Below are positions 48,074 through 59,833 of a DNA stretch of 64,000 bases, in pieces. The notes beneath the pieces were generated by a model. The model made no database searches and was not told where the DNA came from. It saw only the letters and a program-made list of their open reading frames with translations. Source of the stretch: Tateyamaria sp947503385 (GTDB lineage Bacteria; Pseudomonadota; Alphaproteobacteria; Rhodobacterales; Rhodobacteraceae); the NCBI RefSeq assembly GCF_051195235.1, contig NZ_JBNFZM010000007.1:1-64000 (forward strand). The letters run 5' to 3'. The position numbers and the translations under genes are program-made. The first letter of the stretch is position 1. Every line of letters starts with the position of its first letter.

Positions 48074-50368
48074 GTGGCAGCGCAGGCTGACAAATCAGGT
48101 GGCTTTGCCCGCTTTGCCCGGTCTGGTGCAGGACGCGGGCGCAGCCTGTTGATTGCATCCTTGTTGTTGGGTGTGATGGGGATGTTGGCCCCAGAACCCC
48201 TTATTCAATTGGGCTTGTTGGCTGCGTCGGTGACGCTGCTGTTGCTGGGGGCGGCGCTTTTGGTTGTGTTGCGCCGCGACCGGGCGTCACAGGACCGGAC
48301 AATGCAGGCCGTCGCCGGGTTCATCGAAAAGGACAGCGCGCCCAGCTTTGTGTGCAGCGCCGATGGCGAGGTGCTCAGCGCCAATGCCGCCGCGCGCGCG
48401 CGCTATGCGACGCTGCGCGGCGAAACCCTTGCTGGCACATTGCGCACGACATTTGCCAACCCCGGTGGCATTCTGTTTCGCCTCAAATCGGTGGCCGACG
48501 CCGAAGGAGCCGCGCGTGAGGATATCGTGACGCGGCGCGGGCAGGTGCGACTTGCGGTGCACAATATGGGTGACGACCGGCTGTTGTGGCGGCTGGAACC
48601 CGTGGCCGAGGCGACACGCAGCCCGGATGGTCCGGGCCTTCCCATGATCATGCTGGGGCGCAATGATGCGATCCTCTATATGAACGACGCGGCGCGCACG
48701 CTGGTGGGCAAACGTGCCACTGCGCTGGACGGGCTGTTCGACGCGATGCCGGTGTCTATGGGGATGGTCAACCGCATCACCACCGAAGGCGGATCGCTTG
48801 ATGTGCTGGTGACATCCGTGGACGCAGGGGCTGGGCGGCAGGCAATGTATCTGTTGCCCGCGCCCGAGATCACGCCTGCCTCCCATTGGCACGATTTTGA
48901 GGATTTGCCGGTGCCGCTGGTGCGCTTTACCACCGAAGGCAAAGTGCAAAGCTACAATCGCATGGCGGCCAACCTCGTGGGTGAGACCTTGGTCAGGGAT
49001 GCTCATCTGGGTGATCTGATGGAAGGTCTGGGGCGTCCGCTGGAGGATTGGCTGGACGAAACAGTGTCTGGTCGCGCCGTTCAGCAAAGCGAATTCCTGC
49101 GCTTGCGCCGCACCGACAAGGAGACTTTTGTGCAGGTCGCGCTCAACCAGATGAAAGAGGGCGGCGAAAGCTCGGTTTTGGCCGTCTTGTCGGATGCGAC
49201 AGAACTCAAGACGCTTGAAGCGCAGTTCGTACAAAGCCAGAAAATGCAGGCGATTGGGCAATTGGCCGGTGGTGTGGCACATGATTTCAACAATTTGCTG
49301 ACAGCCATTTCGGGGCATTGCGATTTGCTGTTGTTGCGTCACGATCAGGGCGATGCCGACTATGGCGACCTCATGCAGATCAACCAGAATGCCAACCGTG
49401 CAGCGGCGCTCGTGGGTCAGCTTCTGGCGTTCTCCCGGAAACAAACATTGCGCACCGAAGAATTGGATTTGCGCGACACCATGGCGGACCTGACCCACCT
49501 GCTGAACCGTCTGGTGGGCGAAAAGGTGCGTCTGAGCCTTACCCACGATCCCGTTCTCAAAGCGATCCGCGCGGACAAACGCCAGTTGGAACAGGTGTTG
49601 ATGAACCTTGTGGTCAACGCACGTGACGCAATGCCGTCTGGCGGAGAGATCAAGATTGAAACCGAATGTGTGACACTCAACGAACCGCTTGAACGGGACC
49701 GGGTATCGGTCCCCGTCGGGCAATATGTCTGCCTGCGCGTCATTGACGAAGGCGTCGGCATTCCGGCGGACAAGCTGCAAAAGGTGTTTGAGCCGTTCTA
49801 CACGACAAAACGGACAGGCGAGGGCACCGGGCTCGGCCTGTCCACCGCTTACGGCATCGTAAAACAGACAGGTGGGTTTATCTTTGTCGATAGCAAGCTG
49901 GATCAAGGCACCTGTTTTTCCATCATGTTCCCGGTGCTCGAACGCACCACCAGCAGTCCTGTGCCGGAAAAACCCAAGGTCAAAGCGCCCAGCCCGCAAA
50001 AGGGAGATGGCGTGATCCTGCTGGTCGAGGATGAAGCACCGGTTCGCGCCTTTGCCAGCCGCGCATTGCGCCTGCGGGGATATACGGTGCTGGAGGCGGA
50101 CAGCGCAGAGGCGGCGCTCAAAACATTGGAAGATGTCGATCTCAACGTTGATCTGTTTGTCACGGATGTGGTGATGCCGGGCAAGGACGGTCCCAGCTGG
50201 GTGCGCGAGGCGCTACAAGACCGGCCCGACGTGCGGGTCGTGTTTGTCTCGGGCTATGCCGAAGACAAGTTGAATGATCAGCGTGAGCGGATCCCGAATT
50301 CGGTCTTCTTGCCCAAACCGTTCTCGTTGAACGATCTGGCCGAAACGGTCCACAGTCAGCTGCACTGA
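48074..50368 (+). CDS. cckA: CckA-type hybrid sensor histidine kinase
   Basis: 764 residues from the GTG at 48074 after a perfect AGGAGGTG site. Two membrane segments lie at residues about 17-60. PAS-like domains follow (SFVCSADGEVLSANAAAR; PVPLVRFTTEGKVQSYNRMA). The H-box is GGVAHDFNNLLTAISGHCDL (His about 402), with N/G boxes in VLMNLVVNARDAMPSGG and GTGLGLSTAYGIVKQTGG. A receiver domain starts near 645 with Asp in TDVVMPGKDGP. CckA phosphorylates ChpT/CtrA in alphaproteobacteria, controlling cell-cycle or motility and gene-transfer-agent genes in Rhodobacterales. Confidence 0.9.
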   Translation: MAAQADKSGGFARFARSGAGRGRSLLIASLLLGVMGMLAPEPLIQLGLLAASVTLLLLGAALLVVLRRDRASQDRTMQAVAGFIEKDSAPSFVCSADGEVLSANAAARARYATLRGETLAGTLRTTFANPGGILFRLKSVADAEGAAREDIVTRRGQVRLAVHNMGDDRLLWRLEPVAEATRSPDGPGLPMIMLGRNDAILYMNDAARTLVGKRATALDGLFDAMPVSMGMVNRITTEGGSLDVLVTSVDAGAGRQAMYLLPAPEITPASHWHDFEDLPVPLVRFTTEGKVQSYNRMAANLVGETLVRDAHLGDLMEGLGRPLEDWLDETVSGRAVQQSEFLRLRRTDKETFVQVALNQMKEGGESSVLAVLSDATELKTLEAQFVQSQKMQAIGQLAGGVAHDFNNLLTAISGHCDLLLLRHDQGDADYGDLMQINQNANRAAALVGQLLAFSRKQTLRTEELDLRDTMADLTHLLNRLVGEKVRLSLTHDPVLKAIRADKRQLEQVLMNLVVNARDAMPSGGEIKIETECVTLNEPLERDRVSVPVGQYVCLRVIDEGVGIPADKLQKVFEPFYTTKRTGEGTGLGLSTAYGIVKQTGGFIFVDSKLDQGTCFSIMFPVLERTTSSPVPEKPKVKAPSPQKGDGVILLVEDEAPVRAFASRALRLRGYTVLEADSAEAALKTLEDVDLNVDLFVTDVVMPGKDGPSWVREALQDRPDVRVVFVSGYAEDKLNDQRERIPNSVFLPKPFSLNDLAETVHSQLH

Positions 50369-50380
50369 TAGCTGGCGCAG

Positions 50381-50980
50381 TCAGGCCACCGGAATGCTGT
50401 CGTAAAGCTCGAATTCTTCGGCACATTTCCGTCTCAGCCGCGCTTCGACGTCGCTGGACAGTTCGGCCGGAATGGAGGGCGACACGTTGTGACGCTCCAA
50501 TGCAAACGTGAGGTCCAACCGATCCGACAAAAAGGCCTGTAACCGCTCTTGATTTTCGTAGCGAAACAGGTGGGTCACCCCGGTGCCATTTGGCTGCGTC
50601 TCAAGAAATCGTGCCTGACTGCCCACATCAGCAAATCCGGGTTTCTTGCCCTTGAGATAGGCAAGCACAAAATCATCAAAGCTGATGCCGTGGGTCGCGT
50701 TTGGCTTGTCTTTCATGAATGGCCGCTGCCTGTACCGCCACCAACTGCTCAGCCAGCTGATCGGCTCACGCATCACCGCCATCACCTCCAGTTCAGCGTC
50801 GCACACCTTGAGAAACATGGGTCGGACAAACCGATTGTAGCGATATACAGGTGCATGTTTCAGCATCGGCGGATACATGATCGCCATGTCCGCATGAAGC
50901 CGCAATGCCTCTTCGTAGGCGGTCGTTCCGGTCTTGGGCACCGACAGAAAGACCAGATTGGCCTTGTAAAACACCAACAT
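50381..50980 (-). CDS. Sulfotransferase-like family protein
   Basis: 199 residues. The 5'-PSB-like loop is FLSVPKTGTTAYEEALR and the 3'-PB-like region VMAVMREPISWLSSWWRYR, so it should bind PAPS. The C-terminal part is divergent and no catalytic base is clear. This group in Rhodobacteraceae is often annotated as sulfotransferase family 2. The target is unknown. It is convergent with cckA. Confidence 0.75.
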   Translation of the reverse strand: MLVFYKANLVFLSVPKTGTTAYEEALRLHADMAIMYPPMLKHAPVYRYNRFVRPMFLKVCDAELEVMAVMREPISWLSSWWRYRQRPFMKDKPNATHGISFDDFVLAYLKGKKPGFADVGSQARFLETQPNGTGVTHLFRYENQERLQAFLSDRLDLTFALERHNVSPSIPAELSSDVEARLRRKCAEEFELYDSIPVA

Positions 50981-51103
50981 ACGCGCAGCCCCACCCCGTC
51001 CGTCTTCTTTTGCTCTGCGCCGTAAACTACTCCTTAACCACCTTTGGCAAAAGGTAGGTTATGGAGAATTTTAATTGCAATGTTCTCATTTTGATCTCAT
51101 AAG

Positions 51104-51118
51104 GAACACAAAGAGAAC
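51104..51118 (-). promoter_or_regulatory. SOS box (LexA operator) of recA
   Basis: GAAC-ACAAAGA-GAAC is the reverse complement of the alphaproteobacterial GTTC-N7-GTTC LexA site, 62 bp before the recA ATG. Confidence 0.85.
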
Positions 51119-51179
51119 ATCGAAGCAGCACGGCACCAATTGCCGCCCCGACCGGGGTATGACACAAAGGACCAAACCA

Positions 51180-52259
51180 ATGGCGACGGCAGACCTTTTG
51201 AACATGACAGACAAAAAATCGGCAGACAAACAAAAGGCGCTGGACAGCGCACTGGCCCAGATCGAACGGCAGTTCGGCAAGGGCTCGATTATGAAGCTGG
51301 GTGATGAGGGCGCCATTCAGGATATCAAGGCCAGCTCCACCGGCAGCCTTGGTCTGGACATCGCTTTGGGCATCGGCGGCCTGCCGATGGGGCGGATTGT
51401 TGAGATATATGGCCCTGAATCCTCGGGCAAAACCACGCTCACGCTGCACTGCGTGGCCGAGCAACAGAAAAGCGGCGGGGTCTGTGCATTTGTCGACGCG
51501 GAACACGCGCTTGACCCGCAATATGCCAAAAAGCTGGGTGTGAACCTGGACGAGTTGCTGATTTCGCAGCCTGACACGGGCGAGCAAGCGCTCGAAATCA
51601 CGGACACGCTGGTGCGGTCCGGTGCCGTTAACATGGTCATCGTCGATTCGGTGGCGGCGCTGACGCCCAAATCCGAGCTTGAAGGTGACATGGGCGACTC
51701 GAGTGTGGGCGTGCAGGCCCGCCTGATGAGCCAAGCCATGCGCAAACTGACCGGCTCGATCAGCCGTTCGAACTGCATGGTCATCTTCATCAACCAGATC
51801 CGGATGAAAATCGGCGTCATGTTCGGCTCGCCCGAGACAACCACGGGCGGCAACGCGCTGAAATTCTATTCCTCCGTCCGCCTCGACATTCGCCGCATCG
51901 GCGCGCTCAAGGACCGCGATGAGGTTGTGGGCAACGCGACCCGCGTCAAAGTCGTCAAAAACAAGGTGGCGCCGCCGTTCAAACAGGTGGAATTCGACAT
52001 CATGTATGGCGAGGGTATCTCCAAAATGGGCGAGCTTCTGGACCTCGGTGTCAAAGCCGGTGTGGTCGAAAAATCGGGCGCATGGTTCAGCTACGGTGAC
52101 GAACGCATCGGGCAGGGGCGTGAAAATGCCAAGAGTTTCCTGAAGGAAAACAGCCGCATCGCCCTCGATATCGAAGACAAGATACGCGCCGCACATGGCC
52201 TCGACTTCGAGATACCGGAGAGTGAAAAGGTCGAGGACGACGATATCCTCGAGGCGTAA
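51180..52259 (+). CDS. recA: RecA recombinase
   Basis: 359 residues from the ATG at 51180 (AAAGGA site). Walker A is GPESSGKTTLTLH (about residue 77), Walker B VIVDSVAALTP, and the DNA-binding loop region SQAMRKLTGSISRSN. The acidic C-terminus ends in EDDDILEA. It catalyses strand exchange and triggers LexA and phage repressor cleavage. The SOS box upstream means DNA damage induces it. Confidence 0.98.
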   Translation: MATADLLNMTDKKSADKQKALDSALAQIERQFGKGSIMKLGDEGAIQDIKASSTGSLGLDIALGIGGLPMGRIVEIYGPESSGKTTLTLHCVAEQQKSGGVCAFVDAEHALDPQYAKKLGVNLDELLISQPDTGEQALEITDTLVRSGAVNMVIVDSVAALTPKSELEGDMGDSSVGVQARLMSQAMRKLTGSISRSNCMVIFINQIRMKIGVMFGSPETTTGGNALKFYSSVRLDIRRIGALKDRDEVVGNATRVKVVKNKVAPPFKQVEFDIMYGEGISKMGELLDLGVKAGVVEKSGAWFSYGDERIGQGRENAKSFLKENSRIALDIEDKIRAAHGLDFEIPESEKVEDDDILEA

Positions 52260-52428
52260 ACCGTCGGGCACGGGGGACTCGGCCCAAAACGTCCCTGACG
52301 TGCCAGACGTGGTACGGACAGTATCCGGAACGGGGTGTCACGACGGTGGCACCCTGTTTCGTTTGTGGACAGTCCCCGCGCCCAAGGCTATGTCAGAGCG
52401 ACCTTCCAAAGCCTTCGGGACATGACCC

Positions 52429-55083
<2,655 letters not shown>

Positions 55084-55084
55084 A

Positions 55085-55372
55085 ATGCCAGCACTCTGGA
55101 TTGCACATGTGACCGTCACCGACGAAGCGGCGTACAAGAAATACGCCGCAGGCGCGACCGTGGCGATTGCCGAACACGGCGGCACCTTCATCGCGCGCGG
55201 CGGGCGTTACGTCCAACTCGAAGGTAAGGATCGACCGCGCAATGTTGTGGCCCGTTTTCCGGATGTCGAAACAGCAGAGCGTTGTTATCATTCCGACGCC
55301 TATCAGGCCGCCCTTGAACATGCCCGCGGCGCTTCGGAACGGGAACTGCTCATCGTGGAAACGACGGACTAA
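55085..55372 (+). CDS. DUF1330 family protein
   Basis: 95 residues starting one base after alaS. It has the DUF1330 dimeric alpha-beta-barrel pattern: IAHVTVTDEAAYKKYAAGAT, HGGTFIARGGRYVQLEG, NVVARFPDVETAERCYHSDA. Function is unknown. It is likely cotranscribed with alaS. Confidence 0.88.
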   Translation: MPALWIAHVTVTDEAAYKKYAAGATVAIAEHGGTFIARGGRYVQLEGKDRPRNVVARFPDVETAERCYHSDAYQAALEHARGASERELLIVETTD

Positions 55373-55431
55373 GCGCAAACGGCAGACATCCGCCGCTCAC
55401 CCGTTTCTTCTGACCAAAAATACCACGGGGT

Positions 55432-55448
55432 CTGGGGCAGCGCCCCAG
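55432..55448 (-). terminator. GC-rich hairpin after typA
   Basis: CTGGGGC AGC GCCCCAG, a perfect 7-bp stem just past the typA stop on the minus strand, followed about 12 bases on by a T-run (GGTATTTTTGG). It resembles the element at 43333-43358 in core and context. Confidence 0.5.
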
Positions 55449-55455
55449 TTCTGAC

Positions 55456-57273
55456 CTATGACGCCCGCGCCATCCGCTTGCGTTCATGCGGGTCCAGATA
55501 CCGCTTGCGCAGCCGGATCGCATTTGGTGTCACCTCGACCAACTCGTCATCGTCGATATAGGCAATCGCCTCTTCCAGCGACATCGTGATCGGCGTGGTC
55601 AGGCGCACCGCTTCATCCGTACCAGAGGCGCGCACGTTGGTCAGCTTCTTGCCCTTGAGCGGGTTCACCTCAAGGTCGTTTTCGCGCGAGTGCTCGCCGA
55701 TGACCATACCTGTATAAACGTCCGCCTGCGCGCCAATGAACATGCGCCCGCGCTCCTCGAGGTTCCACAGTGCAAAGGCCACCGACTGGCCGTTTTCCAT
55801 GGAAATCAGCACGCCTGCGCGCCGTCCCGGAATGGGTCCCTTGTGCGGGGCCCACTCGTGGAACACACGGTTCAGCACGCCGGTGCCACGCGTGTCGGTC
55901 AGAAATTCGCCATGGTAGCCGATCAGCCCGCGCGATGGCACATGCGCCACGATGCGGGTCTTGCCGGCACCTGCCGGTTTCATTTCCACCAGATTGCCCT
56001 TGCGGGTGCCGGTCAGCTTTTCAATCACCGCACCGGAATATTCGTCATCGACGTCGATGGTTGCTTCTTCGATGGGTTCGTGGCGCACGCCGTCGATCTC
56101 GCGAAACAGGACCTGCGGGCGCGAAATGCTCAGTTCGAACCCCTCGCGGCGCATGTTCTCAATCAGCACGCCCATCTGGAGTTCGCCGCGACCCGCGACC
56201 TCAAACGCGTCACCGCCGGGGGTGTCGCTGATTTTGATGGCCACGTTGCTTTCGGCCTCTTTCATCAGGCGGTCACGGATCACGCGGGACTGCACTTTTT
56301 TGCCGTCGCGCCCCGCCAGCGGTGAGTCGTTGATGCCGAAGGTCACAGTGATGGTCGGCGGGTCGATGGGCTGGGCGGGCAGCGCCTCGGTCACGGATGG
56401 GGCGACAATGCTGTCGGCCACGGTCGCCTTGGACATGCCCGCTAGGGTCACGATGTCGCCTGCTTCGGCAAGATCAATGGGTTGCTGGCCCAGCCCCCGG
56501 AACGCAAGAATTTTGGTGCAGCGGAAGTTTTCGACCAGCGCGCCGTCGCGCGACAGGGCCTTGACCGTTTCCCCGGCCTTGAGCGTGCCGCTTTCCACGC
56601 GGCCCGTAAGGATGCGTCCGATGAACGGGTCGGACCCAAGCGTTGTGGCCAACATCCGGAACGGTTCGTCCCGTGCCGCGATCTGGGCGGGCGCAGGGAC
56701 GTGATCCACGATCAAGTCGAACAGCGCCGACAGGTCCGCGCGCGGGCCGTCCAGTTCCATGTCCGCCCAGCCGCTGCGGCCCGAGGCATACATGGCCGGG
56801 AAATCAAGCTGGTCGTCGTCCGCGCCGAGGTTGGCAAAGAGGTCAAAGCACTCGTCCAGCGCCCGGTCCGGCTCTGCGTCGGGCTTGTCGACCTTGTTCA
56901 GCACGACGATCGGGCGCAGTCCAAGCGCCAGCGCCTTGGACGTCACGAACTTGGTCTGCGGCATTGGCCCTTCGGCGGCATCCACAAGCAAAACCACGCC
57001 GTCCACCATAGACAGGATACGCTCCACCTCGCCACCGAAATCGGCGTGTCCGGGGGTGTCCACGATGTTGATGCGCGTGTCTTTCCATTCGACGCTGGTC
57101 GCCTTGGCCAGAATGGTGATCCCGCGCTCGCGTTCCAGATCGTTGCTGTCCATCGCCCGCTCGGTCGTGGCCTGATTTTCGCGGTAGGTGCCCGACTGCT
57201 TGAGCAGTTCGTCCACCAGCGTTGTCTTGCCGTGGTCGACGTGGGCGATAATGGCGATGTTGCGCAGATCCAT
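55456..57273 (-). CDS. typA: TypA/BipA ribosome-associated GTPase
   Basis: 605 residues from the ATG at 57273, preceded by GAGGCC; a longer start would add 11 residues. GTPase motifs are AHVDHGKTTLVDELL (G1), DTPGHADFGGEVER (G3) and VLNKVDKPDA (G4). The C-terminal domains have the BipA-type GRGELQMGVLIENMRREG and SRGLIGYHGEFLTDTRGTG. It is an elongation-factor-like ribosome GTPase for stress and cold conditions. Confidence 0.96.
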   Translation of the reverse strand: MDLRNIAIIAHVDHGKTTLVDELLKQSGTYRENQATTERAMDSNDLERERGITILAKATSVEWKDTRINIVDTPGHADFGGEVERILSMVDGVVLLVDAAEGPMPQTKFVTSKALALGLRPIVVLNKVDKPDAEPDRALDECFDLFANLGADDDQLDFPAMYASGRSGWADMELDGPRADLSALFDLIVDHVPAPAQIAARDEPFRMLATTLGSDPFIGRILTGRVESGTLKAGETVKALSRDGALVENFRCTKILAFRGLGQQPIDLAEAGDIVTLAGMSKATVADSIVAPSVTEALPAQPIDPPTITVTFGINDSPLAGRDGKKVQSRVIRDRLMKEAESNVAIKISDTPGGDAFEVAGRGELQMGVLIENMRREGFELSISRPQVLFREIDGVRHEPIEEATIDVDDEYSGAVIEKLTGTRKGNLVEMKPAGAGKTRIVAHVPSRGLIGYHGEFLTDTRGTGVLNRVFHEWAPHKGPIPGRRAGVLISMENGQSVAFALWNLEERGRMFIGAQADVYTGMVIGEHSRENDLEVNPLKGKKLTNVRASGTDEAVRLTTPITMSLEEAIAYIDDDELVEVTPNAIRLRKRYLDPHERKRMARAS

Positions 57274-57398
57274 GACGGGCCTCATTGGTGCTTTGATGCG
57301 GCCCATATAGCGCTGCGTTGCAGAAAGAAAGCCCTAACGCCCCCTGCAGGAACGCGGCACCGGATCACACGGGGACGACCGTCGATCCGGTGGTTTGA

Positions 57399-57944
57399 TC
57401 AGGTTGGATAGCAGGTCTGGATCTGTAGCTTGCCGCCCGGTGCACGCATGGCAAAGACAAAAATGCCTGTCGCGGCCGCACTTGTCTGGGTCGACCCGGC
57501 ACCGATGCGTGCGGCGTTGTTTTTGGCGACATGTCCCGGCAGCGCGTTGCCGTGCGCATCCAGGTTCGAAGAGACATCAGCGTGGTTGGTCATCCGGAAC
57601 CGCCCCGGCGGCAGACCGGTGTTAAATTTGATTTCGCGCTGGCCCGGATTGGCGTCCAGTTGCCCAAGGGCGGTCTGGCCGGGCACGCTGTTCAGGGCGT
57701 GAGTGAGGGCGGCCACTTGGTCGTCCTTGGTATGGAATGTGCCGGTGGTCCGGGGTTGTCCCGGCGTGTTGACGCGCGCACGCTGCGCATCAAAGCCCGC
57801 GCCACCGTGCAGCGATGCGTGGGCCGCAGCGCCGTGGCGCTGAATCTGGTGGGTAGCATTGCTACCCCGGAATGCGTGGGCACCTTCGTAGACCTGAAGC
57901 ATGAACCGGGCTTCGTCGGTGGTATATGTTTTTTGATAAGGCAT
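57399..57944 (-). CDS. Unknown His/Gly-rich protein, possible toxin-like fold
   Basis: 181 residues from ATG 57944 after an AGGAG site. It has no signal peptide and many His, Gln, Asn and Gly (QIQRHGAAAHASLHGGAGFD). The block TTGTFHTKDDQVAALTHALN followed by GQREIKFNTGLPPGRFRMT recalls the strand/helix order of small secreted RNases of the BECR type, but similarity is only by eye. No neighbouring immunity gene is obvious. No other function can be proposed. Confidence 0.68.
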   Translation of the reverse strand: MPYQKTYTTDEARFMLQVYEGAHAFRGSNATHQIQRHGAAAHASLHGGAGFDAQRARVNTPGQPRTTGTFHTKDDQVAALTHALNSVPGQTALGQLDANPGQREIKFNTGLPPGRFRMTNHADVSSNLDAHGNALPGHVAKNNAARIGAGSTQTSAAATGIFVFAMRAPGGKLQIQTCYPT

Positions 57945-58019
57945 GGCCGCTCCTGTGCGAGATAATGCCACTATAAAAGCCGCGAAGGAGCTGTCTTGCA
58001 AGTTTGGGGCGGGGCAGGG

Positions 58020-58355
58020 TCAATGTGTTGCCGTGTCCGAAAACAGCTGGATCACGATGATCCCCGCAATGATCAGGGCCAGACCAACGATGGCGGCGGC
58101 GTCCAGTGTCTGGCCAAATATGGAAAAGCCGATCAGCGCGATCAGCACGATGCCAAGGCCGGACCATAACGCATATGCAATGCCCACGGGGATGTGCTTG
58201 AGCGCGATGCCAAGACAATAGAACGCAACGCCATAGGCCAGAACAACCACCACTGTCGGACCGGCGCGGGTGAATTGATTGCTGGCTTGCAGTGCGGTTG
58301 TGCCAATGGTTTCGGCGGCAACGGCAACGATCAGATAGATGTAGTGCAGCGGCAT
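58020..58355 (-). CDS. SMR-family multidrug/quaternary ammonium exporter
   Basis: 111 residues from the ATG at 58355 with an AAGGATG site. Four membrane helices are visible; the first has the essential Glu in LIVAVAAETIGTTALQASNQ (EmrE Glu14 position), then YGVAFYCLGIALKHIPVGIA, the conserved YALWSGLGIVLIALIG and the fourth (LALIIAGIIVIQLF). It forms an antiparallel dimer that exports cationic compounds with proton exchange. Confidence 0.93.
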   Translation of the reverse strand: MPLHYIYLIVAVAAETIGTTALQASNQFTRAGPTVVVVLAYGVAFYCLGIALKHIPVGIAYALWSGLGIVLIALIGFSIFGQTLDAAAIVGLALIIAGIIVIQLFSDTATH

Positions 58356-58440
58356 GGGGGCATCCTTTGTCGGGCAGGGTGCGGCGCAGGTGGTCGGCGG
58401 CCCCGGGACGTGCCGGGCAACCGACGCCACATGCAGGCCA

Positions 58441-59649
58441 TCACAGTGCCTTTTGCAGGTTCTCGTCCAGCTTTTCGAGAAAGCCCATCGTCGTCAGCCA
58501 TCCCTGATCCGGTCCCACCAGCAGGGCGAGGTCCTTGGTCATGTGGCCGCTTTCCACGGTGTCCACGATCACCTTTTCCAAGGTCTCCGCGAATGCCATC
58601 AGTTGCGCATTGTCATCAAGTTTGGCCCGGTGCTTGAGCCCGCCGGTCCACGCATAGATTGACGCGATCGAGTTGGTGGAGGTCGATTGCCCCTCCTGAT
58701 GCTGCCGGTAATGGCGGGTGACGGTGCCGTGTGCGGCCTCTGCCTCAACGATCTTGCCATCGGGGGTCATCAGTTGCGAGGTCATCATGCCCAAGCTGCC
58801 GAACCCCTGCGCGACCACGTCCGACTGCACGTCACCGTCATAGTTCTTGCAGGCCCAGACAAACTTGCCGTTCCACTTGATCGCGCAGGCGACCATGTCG
58901 TCGATCAGCCGGTGTTCGTACCAGATATCCTTGGCCTCGAACTGGTCGCGGAATTCGGCGTCGTACACCTCCTGAAAAATCTCGAGGAACCGCCCGTCAT
59001 ATTGTTTGAGGATCGTATTCTTGGTCGACAGATAGACCGGCCAGCCGATGTTCAGTCCATAGTTGAAAGAGGCGCGGGCAAAGTCATAAATCGACTTGTC
59101 GATGTTATACATCGACATAAACACGCCCGGCCCATCGGATTTGTAGACCTCGTGTTCGATCACCGCGCCGTCTTCGCCCACGAATTTCATCGTTAGCGTC
59201 CCTGCGCCGGGGAACTTCATGTCGGTGGCTTTGTACTGGTCGCCAAAGGCATGGCGGCCCACCACGATCGGATCGGTCCAGCCCGGCACAAGGCGCGGCA
59301 CATTCTTGCAGATGATCGGCTGGCGAAAGATCACGCCGCCCAAGATATTGCGGATCGTCCCGTTCGGGCTGCGCCACATCTTCTTGAGGCCAAATTCCTC
59401 GACCCGCGCCTCGTCCGGTGTGATGGTGGCGCATTTCACGGCGACGCCCACCTCCTTGGTCTTTTCGGCGGCGTCGATGGTGATCTGATCCTCGGTCGCG
59501 TCGCGGGCCTCGATGCCCAGATCGTAGTAGAGCAGGTCGATGTCGAGATAAGGCAGGATCAGCTTGTCCTTGATAAAGGCCCACATGATGCGCGTCATCT
59601 CATCCCCGTCCATTTCGACGATGGGGTTTTCGACCTTGATCTTGGACAT
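58441..59649 (-). CDS. icd: Isocitrate dehydrogenase (NADP+), homodimeric type
   Basis: 402 residues, normal for the eukaryote-like dimeric enzyme. NPIVEMDGDEMTRIMWAFIK opens it; SPNGTIRNILGG and WTDPIVVGRHAFGDQYKATD hold substrate and metal residues; YDGDVQSDVVAQGFGSLGMM and EAAHGTVTRHYRQHQEGQST the cofactor site. It decarboxylates isocitrate to 2-oxoglutarate. It is divergent from a monomeric-type isocitrate dehydrogenase. Confidence 0.96.
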   Translation of the reverse strand: MSKIKVENPIVEMDGDEMTRIMWAFIKDKLILPYLDIDLLYYDLGIEARDATEDQITIDAAEKTKEVGVAVKCATITPDEARVEEFGLKKMWRSPNGTIRNILGGVIFRQPIICKNVPRLVPGWTDPIVVGRHAFGDQYKATDMKFPGAGTLTMKFVGEDGAVIEHEVYKSDGPGVFMSMYNIDKSIYDFARASFNYGLNIGWPVYLSTKNTILKQYDGRFLEIFQEVYDAEFRDQFEAKDIWYEHRLIDDMVACAIKWNGKFVWACKNYDGDVQSDVVAQGFGSLGMMTSQLMTPDGKIVEAEAAHGTVTRHYRQHQEGQSTSTNSIASIYAWTGGLKHRAKLDDNAQLMAFAETLEKVIVDTVESGHMTKDLALLVGPDQGWLTTMGFLEKLDENLQKAL

Positions 59650-59726
59650 GGGCTGGCTCCTTTGTGTATTGTTGCGGCGTCTCTAACAGATTTCCCGGGG
59701 CAGGGATGGCACAAAAAGCCGCAGTC

Positions 59727-59744
59727 TGTATACATTCGTATGCA
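59727..59744. promoter_or_regulatory. Imperfect palindrome between the two isocitrate dehydrogenase genes
   Basis: TGTATACA-TTCG-TATGCA lies in the divergent region and has the shape of a GntR-family operator. No regulator gene is next to it, so a role in coordinating the two genes is only suggested. Confidence 0.35.
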
Positions 59745-59833
59745 TTGACCTCGGCGCGTGGCTTCGGTAGGCCCCGGCGCAACGGTGCGCCGCCCGTGCG
59801 CATGTCCCAATCCTGTGAAAAACGAGGTGCGTC

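Noticed and set aside
48287..49999. 570-residue antisense ORF
   Set aside because: Antisense to cckA; long shadow frames are common in this high-GC DNA (also 46710-48158, 51027-52271, 53095-55191, 59600-61942).
51082..51096. Second SOS box GTTC-N7-GATC before recA
   Set aside because: One base off the consensus in the second half; the site at 51104-51118 is perfect.
57358..57392. 9-bp inverted repeat CACCGGATC/GATCCGGTG
   Set aside because: A 17-base loop and no T-run make it a poor terminator; no other role is supported.
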